Source: PALSA-926 sp964476835
GTDB taxonomy: Bacteria; Pseudomonadota; Alphaproteobacteria; Micavibrionales; UBA2020
Direction of reading: 5' to 3'
DNA: 64,000 nucleotides
Assembly (NCBI GenBank): GCA_964476835.1
Contig: CAYZCE010000006.1
Coordinates: 14,482 to 78,481, forward strand
The notes under the pieces are model-generated. The model ran no database searches and was not told the origin of the DNA. It saw only the letters and a program-made list of their open reading frames with translations. Within the stretch, counting starts at the first letter, position 1. Each line of letters opens with the position of its first letter. The position numbers and the translations under genes are program-made. Of the stretch, positions 32,913-41,960 are shown one piece after another.

Positions 32913-33449
32913 ATGCCCAAACACAAGGATTTTCCCGTCTCGCGCATCCGCGAGCTTCTGGAGCCGGGCCCGGTCGTGCTTGTGACATCCGCCTGGAAGG
33001 GCGAGCGCAACATCATGACGATGGGCTGGCATATGGTGGTGGAATTCACGCCGTCGCTCATCGCCTGCATCATCAGCAACCGGAACCACAGTTTCGACAT
33101 GATCCGCAAAAGCAAGGAATGCGTCATCAACATCCCGACAGCGGACATGGCGCGGACGGTGATCGGCATCGGCAATTGCTCGGGCGAAGACGGCGACAAG
33201 TTCGCGAAATTCGGCCTGACGGCGGTTGCAGCCGACAAGGTCAAGGCGCCGCTGATCGACGAATGCTATGCCCAGCTGGAATGCCGCGTCGTGGATGCGC
33301 GCCTTGTCAATAAATACAACCTCTTCATCCTCGAAGTCGTCAAGGCGCATTCAACCGTGAAACGGCGCCATCCCCATACGCTGCATTACCGCGGCCATGG
33401 CTCCTTCATGTTGTCAGGCGCATCGCTCAAGTTACCTTCGGCCAAATAG
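32913..33449 (+). CDS. Flavin reductase-like FMN-binding protein
   Basis: 178 residues of the flavin reductase-like split-barrel family, which binds FMN and reduces flavins or acts as an NAD(P)H oxidoreductase. Typical segments are GPVVLVTSAWKGERNIMTMGW and the later NIPTADMARTVIGIGN and FAKFGLT. No signal peptide. The ribosome site aaaggaggc is strong. An SDR gene follows 11 bp later, so the pair is probably an operon. Confidence 0.87.
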   Translation: MPKHKDFPVSRIRELLEPGPVVLVTSAWKGERNIMTMGWHMVVEFTPSLIACIISNRNHSFDMIRKSKECVINIPTADMARTVIGIGNCSGEDGDKFAKFGLTAVAADKVKAPLIDECYAQLECRVVDARLVNKYNLFILEVVKAHSTVKRRHPHTLHYRGHGSFMLSGASLKLPSAK

Positions 33450-33460
33450 AGGAGGCGCAT

Positions 33461-34438
33461 ATGAAAGCCAAACAAACATCAAAAACAGCGGCACGGCAAC
33501 GCAAGTTCCAGAAGCAGGTCGCCCGCAAGGACAAGGTCCATCTCAAGGAAGAAGCGGAAGAGGCCATGCAGGCAGGCGCGCGTCAATATCCCGCGCCGCC
33601 TTTCCCGCGCCAGCACCAGTCCAAGCCCGGCAAGGAAGCGCGGATAAAGCCGCCGCCGATGTACGATGCGCCTTATTATATCGGCTCGAAAAAGCTCGAG
33701 GACAAGGTGGCGCTGATCACGGGCGGGGACTCCGGCATCGGGCGCTCCGTTGCCGTCCTTTTCGCGCGCGAGGGTGCGGATGTCGTCATCTGCCATCTCG
33801 ACGAAGACGCCGACGCGGAAACGACGCGCGACGCGATCGAGGCCGAGGGGCGCCGCTGCCTTGTCCTGAAAGGGGACGTGCGGAAATCCGCTTTCTGCCG
33901 GAAGGCCGTGGCGAAGACGCTGAAGGAATTCGACCGTCTCGATGTGCTGGTCAACAACGCAGCCTTTCAGGTGCACACGCACCGGATCAAGGACCTGACG
34001 GAAGGGCATTTCGACGAGACGATGAAGACGAACCTTTACGGCTACTTCTTCATGGCGCAGGCGGCGGTCGAGCATATGAAGCCCGGCTCCGCGATCGTCA
34101 ATACCGGCTCCGTGACGGGGCTGATGGGCAACAAGGACTTGCTGGACTATTCCCTGACCAAGGGCGGCATCCATGCCTTCACGCGCTCGCTGGCGGCGCA
34201 ACTGATCCCGCGCGGCATCCGCGTCAATGCCGTCGCCCCGGGGCCGGTCTGGACGCCGCTGAACCCGTCGGACAAGGAGGCGAAGGACGTCTCGAAGTTC
34301 GGCGCGCAGACGCCGATGAAGCGTCCGGCGCAGCCGGAGGAACTGGCGCCGGCTTACGTCTTCCTGGCCTCGCCGCAATGCTCGAGCTATATCACGGGCG
34401 AGATATTGCCGATCATCGGCGGATATAAAGGCGGATGA
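33461..34438 (+). CDS. SDR family oxidoreductase
   Basis: 325 residues. A basic N-terminal extension of about 75 residues (KQTSKTAARQRKFQKQ..., YPAPPFPRQHQSKPGKE) precedes a classical SDR domain: NAD(P)-binding TGGDSGIG, NNA, catalytic Ser in NTGSVTG and Tyr-x3-Lys in DYSLTKGG. This layout matches YhdF/YdaD-type general-stress dehydrogenases. It ends in the usual ITGEILPIIGGY. The gene is followed by a terminator. Confidence 0.9.
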   Translation: MKAKQTSKTAARQRKFQKQVARKDKVHLKEEAEEAMQAGARQYPAPPFPRQHQSKPGKEARIKPPPMYDAPYYIGSKKLEDKVALITGGDSGIGRSVAVLFAREGADVVICHLDEDADAETTRDAIEAEGRRCLVLKGDVRKSAFCRKAVAKTLKEFDRLDVLVNNAAFQVHTHRIKDLTEGHFDETMKTNLYGYFFMAQAAVEHMKPGSAIVNTGSVTGLMGNKDLLDYSLTKGGIHAFTRSLAAQLIPRGIRVNAVAPGPVWTPLNPSDKEAKDVSKFGAQTPMKRPAQPEELAPAYVFLASPQCSSYITGEILPIIGGYKGG

Positions 34439-34447
34439 ATTCCGCGC

Positions 34448-34480
34448 AAAAAAATGCCCGCATATAGCGGGCATTTTTTT
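34448..34480. terminator. Bidirectional intrinsic terminator
   Basis: 14-bp stem (34448-34461 with 34467-34480) with A-run and T-run; it serves the SDR gene and the convergent gene at 34496. Confidence 0.88.
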
Positions 34481-34495
34481 TATGGCGCGTGGCGT

Positions 34496-35362
34496 TTACA
34501 CCACATAGATATCGCGATGCCTGCCGCCGATCGCCGCCGCAGTACTGGCGATGAAGGCGCCGATCAGCATGGACAGCACGGTGAAGACCGAGAAGGCGGC
34601 GGCCGCCTTGCGGGCATCGTCGGCGGTCGCGATGGCCTGCGCCTTTGCCGTCTCGACGCGGGTCACGAGCGTGTTCACGCGGTCATTGGCTTCTTCCGCG
34701 GTGACGCCGGTGCGGGCGACGACCATTTGCGCGAGGTATTGCCTGTCTTCATCGGGGAAAGTATCCGTCTTGATGCCGTTGGCGACGATGCGGATCGCCT
34801 CGGCATTGGAATCGGCCGGCGCTGCCGCGGCAGAGCCGGAGCGGAACAGGACGTCGAAGTCGTAAGCGCTATAAGGCGCGGCCTTCGCCGTTTCCGGCTT
34901 TGCAGCTGCACCTGCAGCGGCCGAAGCGGTAATCGCCGTCGCCGCCTTTGCGCCGCCGCCGACAAGCGCGGCTGCGGTGCTGGTCAGGAGCGTCGCCATC
35001 AGCAACGTCGCGACAGCCCAGCTGAGGAAGCCATGCGCCGTATCCCGGAAGAAGGATTCATCCGCATGAACGCGCACATGCTTCTTGCGCAGGCGCCCGG
35101 CAAGGTAGCCGCCGAAAGCCGCGGAGAACCATTGCATCACGATCATCCAGATCGCCGTCTTCACGGTGAAGCTCGCGATCGTCTCCGTATCGCCGAAGGG
35201 CGTGAAGGACGCAAGCCCGATGCCTGAGCCTAAAGCCAGCAAGACGAGGGATGTGACGGCTGCGGTCACGGCACCTGCGAAAATCGACCGCCAGCACACG
35301 GCATGGCAATGGCGATGGGGGGCGGGAACGGCAGCAACATTAACTTCGTCAAGGGTTTGCAT
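34496..35362 (-). CDS. PhnA-like integral membrane protein
   Basis: 288 residues with four or five hydrophobic segments: two near the N-terminus (SIFAGAVTAAVTSLVLLALG; TAIWMIVMQWFSAAFGGYLAG), one central (FLSWAVATLLMATLL) and one C-terminal (AFSVFTVLSMLIGAFIASTA). It resembles the alphaproteobacterial membrane proteins annotated as PhnA-like, whose function is unknown and which are unrelated to phosphonoacetate hydrolase. The ribosome site aaggat fits. The C-terminal region before the last helix is a charged alpha-helix. Confidence 0.75.
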   Translation of the reverse strand: MQTLDEVNVAAVPAPHRHCHAVCWRSIFAGAVTAAVTSLVLLALGSGIGLASFTPFGDTETIASFTVKTAIWMIVMQWFSAAFGGYLAGRLRKKHVRVHADESFFRDTAHGFLSWAVATLLMATLLTSTAAALVGGGAKAATAITASAAAGAAAKPETAKAAPYSAYDFDVLFRSGSAAAAPADSNAEAIRIVANGIKTDTFPDEDRQYLAQMVVARTGVTAEEANDRVNTLVTRVETAKAQAIATADDARKAAAAFSVFTVLSMLIGAFIASTAAAIGGRHRDIYVV

Positions 35363-35604
35363 GTGAATATCCTTTTGATGAGGTTTACTGTCGACAAACG
35401 ATGATCCTGCATTTTGCGTTCCATGAAATTAAATTGCGGATAAAATCCGGTTTTGGCGCGTTGGCCTTGATTACGGGGTGAAATATGGTCACGCGAAAGA
35501 AAGATTTAAGATCCGGCGTACCGGCTCCGTTGCCTGACGCGCTACCGCCTGCCCGAGCCGACGCGGCTGGCCGACAAGCTGTCGAAGCAGAAGGAACAAC
35601 AGCT

Positions 35605-37353
35605 TTAATCCCCGTGCCGCTCGCCGATCTGCTGGCGCCACATGGCGTAGTATAGGCCCTTGGCGTCCAGCAGCTTCTGGTGCGGGCCGGTCTCGACGAT
35701 CTCGCCGCGTTCCAGCACATAGATGCGGTCGGCGTGCATGACGGTGGAGAGGCGGTGCGCGATCATGACGGTGATGTAGTCCTTCGCTTGCGTGATGCCG
35801 CGCAGGGTGCGCGAGATTTCTTCTTCCGTAATGGAGTCGAGGGCGGAGGTGGCTTCGTCAAACACCAGCAGCCTGGGGTCGCGCAGCAGGGCGCGGGCGA
35901 TGGAGAGGCGCTGCTTCTCGCCGCCCGAGACGCGCATGCCACCTTCGCCGATGACGCTGTCGAGGCCGTGGGTGCTGCGCGCCAGCAGGTTCTGGCAGGA
36001 GGCCTTGTTGAGGACGTCGAGGAGCTGTGCGTCGCTGGCGGCGGGGTTGGCGAACAGCAGGTTCTCGCGGATCGTGCCGGCGAAGAGTTGCGTGTCCTGC
36101 GTCACGAAGCCGATCTGGCCGCGCAATTGGTCGAAGTCGATCTCGCCGGAATCGATGCCGTTATAGCGGATATGACCTTGCTGCGCGCCGTAGAGGCCGA
36201 CGAGCAGCTTGACCAGCGTCGTCTTGCCCGCGCCGCTCGGGCCGACGAAAGCGATGGTCTCGCCCTTGGCGGCATTGAAGCTGATACGGTTGACGGCCGG
36301 GTGGCGAGCGCTGCGGTGCTGGAAGGTGACGTTGTCGAAGGATAGCGCCTCAAGGGAGGCGATGTGCTTCGGCTGGGCCGGCTTGATTTCCAGCGGGGCC
36401 TTGAGGATGTCGCTGAAATTGCCGAGCGAGGCCTCCGTCTCGCGGTAGCTGAGCAGCACATTGCCCATTTCCTGCAGCGGCGCGAAGATGAAGAAGGAGA
36501 ACATCTGCAAGGTCGCGACGTCGCCGATGCTCATGCGACCGCGGAAGGCGAAGTAGAGCAGCATGAACAGGATGCTCTGGCGCAGGAAATTCACCAATGT
36601 GCCCTGCACGAAGCTGATGCTGCGCAGGGTGCGGACTTTCTTGAGTTCGAGATTCAGGATTTTGCCCGTGGTCTGGTTCAGGCGGGTGATTTCCTGCTGG
36701 GTGAGGCCGAGGCTCTTGATCAGCTCGACGTTGCGGAGGCTCTCCGTCGTGGCGCCGGCGAGGATGTTGGTTTCCTTGGTGATGGTGGATTGCACCGCCT
36801 TGATCTTCTTCGACAGGAAGCTGATGGTGACATAGAGGATCGTGCAGGCGACGAAATAGATGAAGAACATCATCCCGTAAATGTGCACCGAGACGAACAA
36901 CACGAAGACGATGCCGACGAGGCCGGCGAAGAATACGTTGATGAAGTTCGAGATGAATTTCTCGGAATCCGTGCGGGCGCGCTGCAGGATGCTGAGGGTC
37001 GAGCCGCTCTGCTTGTCCTCGAAATCCTGATAGGGCAGGCGCAGGGAGTGCTTGAGGCCGTCTGTATAGACGTCCGCGCCGAAGCGCTGGATAACGACGT
37101 TGGTGGTGTAGTCCTGAAAGGCCTTGGCGATGCGGCTGACCATGGCGACGCTGATATTGGCGAGCACCAGCAGCCCGGCGGCGCGCAGGAATTCATGGTC
37201 GCTGGCAGATTTGTCGAAGGTGACGACGAGGTTGATCAGCTTGCCGTAGATGATCGGGTCCATCAGCGAGAAGCACTGGTTGACGATCGCCAGCAGGAAC
37301 GACGCGAAGACGAGCGTCTTGTAGCGGTAGAGGTAGTGGAGCAGGATTTTCAT
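35605..37353 (-). CDS. ABC transporter, fused permease and ATPase
   Basis: 582 residues, the usual half-transporter length: six membrane helices (about 1-310), then an ATPase with Walker A GPSGAGKTT, Q-loop GFVTQDTQLF, signature VSGGEKQR, Walker B LLVFDEATSALD and H-loop AHRLST. It should work as a homodimer exporting lipid, peptide or drug. It overlaps the DUF188 gene by 4 bp and ends a five-gene run starting with ppc, an unusual combination. The substrate cannot be inferred. Confidence 0.92.
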   Translation of the reverse strand: MKILLHYLYRYKTLVFASFLLAIVNQCFSLMDPIIYGKLINLVVTFDKSASDHEFLRAAGLLVLANISVAMVSRIAKAFQDYTTNVVIQRFGADVYTDGLKHSLRLPYQDFEDKQSGSTLSILQRARTDSEKFISNFINVFFAGLVGIVFVLFVSVHIYGMMFFIYFVACTILYVTISFLSKKIKAVQSTITKETNILAGATTESLRNVELIKSLGLTQQEITRLNQTTGKILNLELKKVRTLRSISFVQGTLVNFLRQSILFMLLYFAFRGRMSIGDVATLQMFSFFIFAPLQEMGNVLLSYRETEASLGNFSDILKAPLEIKPAQPKHIASLEALSFDNVTFQHRSARHPAVNRISFNAAKGETIAFVGPSGAGKTTLVKLLVGLYGAQQGHIRYNGIDSGEIDFDQLRGQIGFVTQDTQLFAGTIRENLLFANPAASDAQLLDVLNKASCQNLLARSTHGLDSVIGEGGMRVSGGEKQRLSIARALLRDPRLLVFDEATSALDSITEEEISRTLRGITQAKDYITVMIAHRLSTVMHADRIYVLERGEIVETGPHQKLLDAKGLYYAMWRQQIGERHGD

Positions 37354-37823
37354 GCGGGGGTATCCTTGAGCGCCTGACGTTGCCAGGCGGAGACGATCTT
37401 GTCGAGGTGGTTGGAGAACTGGGCGCGTTCGCCCTGGCCGATGCCGCCGGGGCCGCCGGTCTCGATGCCGCTGCCGCGCAATGAATCCATGAAGTCGCGC
37501 ATGGAGAGGATCTGTTTTATATTATCCTTGCCGTAGAGCGTGCCGCGCGGGTCGAGGGCACGGGCGCCTTTGTCGACGACGCGAGCGGCGAGCGGGATAT
37601 CGGCGGTGATGACCAGATCGGCGGCCGCGCACAGGCGGACGATTTCATCGTCGGCGATATCCGGTCCGGGCGGCACTTGCGTGAGCGTGATGAAGGGCGA
37701 GGCGGGCAGGGCGAGGCGCTGGTTGGTGACGAAGGCGAGCGGCACCTGCGCGCGTTCCGACACGCGGTAGAGAATCTCCCGAATGACCTTCGGGCAGGCA
37801 TCGGCGTCGACCCAGATCTTCAT
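37350..37823 (-). CDS. yaiI: YaiI/YqxD family (DUF188) protein
   Basis: 157 residues matching DUF188 throughout: MKIWVDADACPKVIREIL, DIADDEIVRLCAAADLVITADIPLA and ALDPRGTLYGKDNI, a PIN-like fold with conserved acidic residues that suggests a nuclease or RNA-processing role, unproven. It overlaps its neighbours by 4 bp on both sides, so the three genes are translationally coupled. Confidence 0.92.
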   Translation of the reverse strand: MKIWVDADACPKVIREILYRVSERAQVPLAFVTNQRLALPASPFITLTQVPPGPDIADDEIVRLCAAADLVITADIPLAARVVDKGARALDPRGTLYGKDNIKQILSMRDFMDSLRGSGIETGGPGGIGQGERAQFSNHLDKIVSAWQRQALKDTPA

Positions 37824-38179
37824 CTGAAGTGCGTTTTCTCGATGCGGTGGATTAGCTTCTCGATGGCTTTCAGCTCGTTCAGCCAGTCTTCGGGGTATTT
37901 CAGCTTGGCGGTGGCGCGGTAGGCGATCAACCCGTCGCGCGCGGTGTTGAGACTGGCGACGGCCTTTTCGTATTCGAGCAGCTTGAGGTAGGCCTCGCCG
38001 AGGTCCTTGTGGTAGAGGCAGGCCATGATGTTGAGCGACTTCGCGCGTTTATCAAGCTCGATGATCTCGAGGCAGGCCTCGGCGACGACCGGCCAGTTCT
38101 TGCGGTGCTCCGCGTCGTTGAGCTTGTCGCGCAGGGCGCGCAGTTCGGCGACTTGTTTCTTGTTCTCGCTGGCGGCCAT
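37820..38179 (-). CDS. Hypothetical helical protein
   Basis: 119 residues, all alpha-helical and charged, with TPR-like spacing (WPVVAEACLEIIELDKRAKSL, LGEAYLKLLEYEKAVASLN). No signal peptide. It is coupled to yaiI by a 4-bp overlap. Probably a cytoplasmic protein-protein interaction domain; no family assigned. Confidence 0.7.
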   Translation of the reverse strand: MAASENKKQVAELRALRDKLNDAEHRKNWPVVAEACLEIIELDKRAKSLNIMACLYHKDLGEAYLKLLEYEKAVASLNTARDGLIAYRATAKLKYPEDWLNELKAIEKLIHRIEKTHFR

Positions 38180-38182
38180 GGC

Positions 38183-38395
38183 TTATTCCCCACCCGAGAG
38201 CATGGAGAGGGCGGCTTGGCGCTGTCCGGGCTTCAGTTTCACGAAAAGCGCATAGGCTTTCTTGACGTCGGCGGGCTTGCCGCTCTCGGCGGCGGCCTTC
38301 AATGCGACGGTCACGGGCTCTTGTGCGCCGCAGACGAAGGCGCAGGCCTTGGCGAGCTTGGAGATGGTTTCGGGATCTGTTTTCAGTTCGCTCAT
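38183..38395 (-). CDS. Small hypothetical protein
   Basis: 70 residues, helical, with SKLAKACAFVCGAQEPVTVALKA and AYALFVKLKPGQRQAAL. It lies 5 bp after ppc and 3 bp before the next gene, so it belongs to the ppc operon. Function unknown. Confidence 0.65.
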   Translation of the reverse strand: MSELKTDPETISKLAKACAFVCGAQEPVTVALKAAAESGKPADVKKAYALFVKLKPGQRQAALSMLSGGE

Positions 38396-38400
38396 GACGG

Positions 38401-40965
38401 TTATCCTGTGTTGTGCATGCCGGCGGCGATGCCGCTGAAGGTGAGGGCGAGGGTGGATTTAAGATGCGGGTGGCGCTTGCTGCCGCGGCGGTATTCGCGC
38501 AGCAGGTTAGCCTGCAGGATGTTGAGGACGTCGACGTAGGGCGTGCGCACCGCGATGGCGCGGCGCAGGACGGGATTGTCGGCGAGCAATTCTTTGCGTT
38601 CCTTCACGTGCAGCAGGAAGTGCCGCGCGGCCTCGAGCTCGGCGAGGTACTGCTTCGTTTTCGCCTGCAGTTTGGGTTCGACCAGCAGCTTGGAGTAATA
38701 GCGCACGGTGTCGGCATCGGCGAGCGACACCGACATCTCCATCATGTCGACGATCGCGCGGAAGAAAGGCCAGCCGCGGTACATGGCGCGCAGCGTGGCA
38801 TCGTTGCCGTTCTTGATTTCCTGCACCAGCGCGCCCGCTGCGCCCGCCCATGCGGGCAGCATCAGGCGCGGTTGCGTCCAGCTGAAGATCCACGGGATGG
38901 CGCGCATGCTTTCGAGGCCGCCGCCCTTCTTGCGGGTGCCGGGGCGGCTGCCGATCTTGATGAGGCCGAGTTCCGCCGCGGGCGTGAATTCCTGGAAGTG
39001 CGCCATGAAATTTGCGTCGTAATAGACAGTGTCGCGGAAGTTGGCGGCGGAGGTGGCCGCAAGGCGCTCCATCACCTCGCGCCAGCGTTTGGGCACGGCG
39101 GCTTTCCTGGCGAAGAGGGCGTCCATCATGCCGGAGAGATAGCGTTCCATCGTGCGTCCGGCGATGCCGGGCATGCCGAACTTCGCGTTGATGATCTCGC
39201 CTTGCTCGGTGATGCGGATGCGTGGGGAGGCCTGCGGATGCGGCATCATGTCGAGCGTGCTCTCGATCGGCCCGCCGCCGCGTGCCAGCGCCCCGCCGCG
39301 GCCGTGGAAGAAGACGGTCTCGAGGCCATGACGGCGGCCGAGGCGCGTGAGGTCTTCCTGCAGTAAATAAATATCCCACAGCGCGCATATGTAGCCGCCG
39401 CGCTTGCCGGAGTCGGAATAGCCGACCATGATTTCCTGCCGCGTGCCGGTATGGCGGCGGTAGGACGAGATGGTGTAAGCGCGCGCCATGACCTTGGCGG
39501 CGCCGGAGAGCGCGTCGGGCGTCTCGAACAATGGGCAGATCGGCGTCTTGCGCGTGACGCCCGCGGCTTTCATCAGGAACTGCACGGCGAGCAGGTCGGA
39601 GGCTTGCGCGGCCATGGAGATGATGTAATTGCCGAACAGCTCCGCCGGATATTCCTCCAGCAGGCGGCAGGTCGCCAGCACCTCGCGCGTTCCGACCGGC
39701 AGGCGCTTGGGCAGGGTGATGCGTGATTTTTTCAGGGCGGCTTCGAGGCGCTTGATCTTGCCTTCTTCGTCGAGCGTTTCATAGCCGGGCAGCAGCGATG
39801 CCACGGCGCGGGCGTGAACGTCGGACGCCTGGCGGATATCGAGGCGCAGCAGGCCTAGCCCAAAGACGCGCAGGCGCCAGATCAGGTTCTGCAGCTCCTT
39901 TTCGACCATCGGCAGCAGGTTGTGTTCCTGCAGCAGGCTTTTGAGGTTTTCAAGCTGGCGCATAAAGACGTCGCGCGACGTTCCGGTGCGCGCGGTCGCG
40001 CCGAGGACAGCAAGATGCTTTTGCAGGCGTTTCTGCAGGCGGGTGTCGTCGGCATCTTCAGGCAGCCACGTCAGCTTGCGCGTCAACAGGTCTGTTTCAT
40101 GGGCATAGAGTCGCCGCGCGGCAGCGATCGACATGTCCAGAACATCGCGCGTGACGGCGGCGGTGACGCCGGGGTGGCCATCACGGTCGCCGCCCATCCA
40201 CGAAGCAAAACGGATCGGGCAGGGGAAGAGGTCGGCCATGCTGCCGATCTTGCGGCGATAGGCGGCGCGCATCTGGCGGAAGAACAGCGGCACGGCCTTC
40301 CAGAGGATTTTTTCCGTCAGCTCGATGCCGTAGCGGGCTTCGTCCTGCGGGGTGGGGCGTTCCTTGCGCAAGGCGCTGGCCTCCCACTGGCCGAGGATGA
40401 TGGCGCGGATGCCGTCGGTGACCTGTTCGCGCTCCTCAGCGGCCAGCGTGGGATTGTCGAGGGTCAGCAGGTGCGCCGAGAGGTCGCGGTAGGCGCGGAT
40501 GGTCTCGGGTTGCATCACTTCGGTCGGGTGGGCGGTGATGACCAGCTCGATGCTCATGTCTGCCAGCGCGCGCTTGATTTTCGCGGGCGCGACGCCGGCC
40601 TTGAGCAGGCGGGCGAAAACGTCGTCGGGCGAGGCCTTTTGTGCCGTGTTGCCGGTCGTGCGGTGGAAGCGGCGGCGGCGGATGCGGTGCGTCTGCTCGG
40701 CCACGTTGACCAGTTGCATGAACTCGGTATAGGCCTTGGCGAGCTTGTATTGCTCGGCTCCGGGCGCGCGCATCAGGATGGCGGCCATGCGGGCGTGCAG
40801 CTTGTCGCGGCCCTGCGACCCGCGCCGGGCGGCCTTGGCGAGCTTGCGCAAGGACTCGACCTTGTCGAAAAACGCCATGCCTTCGCGCGCAGCGATGGTT
40901 TCGCCGAGGATGCGGCCGAGAAGGTCGATATTGTCGCCGAGGGCGGACGGCGTGCGCAGCGGCAT
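38401..40965 (-). CDS. ppc: Phosphoenolpyruvate carboxylase
   Basis: 854 residues, a normal bacterial length. It converts PEP and bicarbonate to oxaloacetate, refilling the TCA cycle. Hallmarks are the catalytic-His motif VITAHPTEV, GYSDSGKRGG, FHGRGGALARGGGP and GSRPGTRKKGGG, SWTQPR and the C-terminal GIAAGMHNTG. All key residues appear intact. It heads a five-gene run (with two small proteins, yaiI and an ABC exporter). The upstream 85 bp contains a large imperfect hairpin. Confidence 0.97.
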   Translation of the reverse strand: MPLRTPSALGDNIDLLGRILGETIAAREGMAFFDKVESLRKLAKAARRGSQGRDKLHARMAAILMRAPGAEQYKLAKAYTEFMQLVNVAEQTHRIRRRRFHRTTGNTAQKASPDDVFARLLKAGVAPAKIKRALADMSIELVITAHPTEVMQPETIRAYRDLSAHLLTLDNPTLAAEEREQVTDGIRAIILGQWEASALRKERPTPQDEARYGIELTEKILWKAVPLFFRQMRAAYRRKIGSMADLFPCPIRFASWMGGDRDGHPGVTAAVTRDVLDMSIAAARRLYAHETDLLTRKLTWLPEDADDTRLQKRLQKHLAVLGATARTGTSRDVFMRQLENLKSLLQEHNLLPMVEKELQNLIWRLRVFGLGLLRLDIRQASDVHARAVASLLPGYETLDEEGKIKRLEAALKKSRITLPKRLPVGTREVLATCRLLEEYPAELFGNYIISMAAQASDLLAVQFLMKAAGVTRKTPICPLFETPDALSGAAKVMARAYTISSYRRHTGTRQEIMVGYSDSGKRGGYICALWDIYLLQEDLTRLGRRHGLETVFFHGRGGALARGGGPIESTLDMMPHPQASPRIRITEQGEIINAKFGMPGIAGRTMERYLSGMMDALFARKAAVPKRWREVMERLAATSAANFRDTVYYDANFMAHFQEFTPAAELGLIKIGSRPGTRKKGGGLESMRAIPWIFSWTQPRLMLPAWAGAAGALVQEIKNGNDATLRAMYRGWPFFRAIVDMMEMSVSLADADTVRYYSKLLVEPKLQAKTKQYLAELEAARHFLLHVKERKELLADNPVLRRAIAVRTPYVDVLNILQANLLREYRRGSKRHPHLKSTLALTFSGIAAGMHNTG

Positions 40966-40980
40966 GAGGGACTCTATTTT

Positions 40981-41042
40981 CCTGCGGGTGGAGATGCCCT
41001 AACATAGTCTTTTTCTCAGGCTATGCCAAGGCATCTCGCAGG
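40981..41042. other. Large imperfect hairpin upstream of ppc
   Basis: GAGATGCC (40991-40998) pairs with GGCATCTC (41030-41037), extended by CCTGC/GCAGG outside and CATAG/CTATG inside. It lies between the DUF3309 stop and the ppc start on the same strand; it may end the upstream unit or structure the ppc leader. Confidence 0.45.
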
Positions 41043-41049
41043 AAAAGGG

Positions 41050-41208
41050 CTAGATGACCCCCAGCAGGCGCAGGATGATCAGGAGGACGAGAAGGCCGCC
41101 CAGACCGCTACTGGGGTAATACCCCCATTCCCTGCTGTGCGGCCACGTCGGCAGGGCGCCGATGACGAGCAGCACGAGGATGACAAGCACGAGATTTGAA
41201 ATAAGCAT
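41050..41208 (-). CDS. DUF3309 small membrane protein (paralogue)
   Basis: 52 residues, MLISNLVLVILVLLVIGALP then TWPHSREWGYYPSSGLGG, nearly the same as the protein at 28746-28904. It has the same two hydrophobic segments. It follows the small anchored protein at 41236-41481, reproducing the gene order of the first copy. Confidence 0.85.
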   Translation of the reverse strand: MLISNLVLVILVLLVIGALPTWPHSREWGYYPSSGLGGLLVLLIILRLLGVI

Positions 41209-41235
41209 GTGATATGTCCTTTCTTGGTTTACCGC

Positions 41236-41481
41236 TTAAGGGTTGTGGACGGCGTCCTTGACGTCTTCCTTCGCATCATGGGCGGCGTCCTGGAGTTTTT
41301 CGCCCGGCGTGCGGTCTTCCAGCTGGCGGCCTGCCTTTTGCGCGCCGTTCTGCAGTTCACTCGCGGCGTCGCCGATCTTGTCGCCGACGGTGCGGCGGTC
41401 CGGTCCGGTCAGCGCGAAGTAGGCGACAAGCGCAACGATGATGCCGAGAATAATGACGGGAAGCGTTTTTGAATTTCTCAT
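41236..41481 (-). CDS. Small membrane-anchored protein (paralogue)
   Basis: 81 residues with an N-terminal membrane helix (LPVIILGIIVALVAYFAL) and a charged tail (GDKIGDAASELQNGAQKAGR, TPGEKLQDAAHDAKEDVKD) clearly paralogous to the protein at 28474-28722. A TATAAT-like -10 (41516-41521, complement) lies about 35 bp upstream. It is co-oriented with the DUF3309 gene. Confidence 0.75.
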   Translation of the reverse strand: MRNSKTLPVIILGIIVALVAYFALTGPDRRTVGDKIGDAASELQNGAQKAGRQLEDRTPGEKLQDAAHDAKEDVKDAVHNP

Positions 41482-41626
41482 GTTTCACCTTTTCCTTTGT
41501 TGTGTAGATATCTTCATTATACCACGGCAGGGACAGGCAAAGGGCGTGCGATACATTACCGATACGTTATAAATCCGGGAACTTTTGCATGGGACAAAGC
41601 ATTGGCCGGGGGAAAAGGAGAAAACC

Positions 41627-41869
41627 ATGAAAACGATGTTGTCCCGCTTTACGGGCGCGCTGGCGATTTGCGGCTGCGTCTTGTCTTTGTCCCTCTCTGC
41701 TTGTTCTAACATGAGCACGACCCAGCAGCGCACGCTGTCCGGCGCCGGTATCGGCGCAGGCGTCGGCGCGGCCGGCGCCGCCGTAACCGGCGGCTGCGTC
41801 ACGTGCGGTGCGGTGATCGGCGGCGCCGTCGGCGCCGGTACCGGTTACGTTTACGACCGGATGCAATAA
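41627..41869 (+). CDS. Small glycine-zipper lipoprotein
   Basis: 80 residues from the ATG at 41627 (ribosome site aaaaggag). Lipobox SLSAC gives an acylated Cys near residue 26. The rest is a glycine zipper (GAGIGAGVGAAGAAVTGGC, AVIGGAVGAGTGYVYD) that can pack as membrane helices. A homologous domain occurs in the lipoprotein at 32233. Function unknown, probably outer membrane. Confidence 0.78.
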   Translation: MKTMLSRFTGALAICGCVLSLSLSACSNMSTTQQRTLSGAGIGAGVGAAGAAVTGGCVTCGAVIGGAVGAGTGYVYDRMQ

Positions 41870-41960
41870 GGACGGTCGGAAGCCGCTGAAAGGGTTGTAT
41901 TGAGGGTGGGTTTGTGTAGTATGCCTGCTCACCCTCTTACTTACCCCTTTGCAGGCTTCC

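Noticed and set aside
35490..35604. Plus-strand frame ending YRLPEPTRLADKLSKQKEQQL before the ABC transporter
   Set aside because: It could be a remnant tail of a lost gene, but it has no start, is only about 32 residues, and no family can be assigned.
41556..41605. GGGAAC followed 17 bp later by CATT, resembling an EcfG stress promoter
   Set aside because: The -10 element should be CGTT. One mismatch in a 4-base element is too weak.
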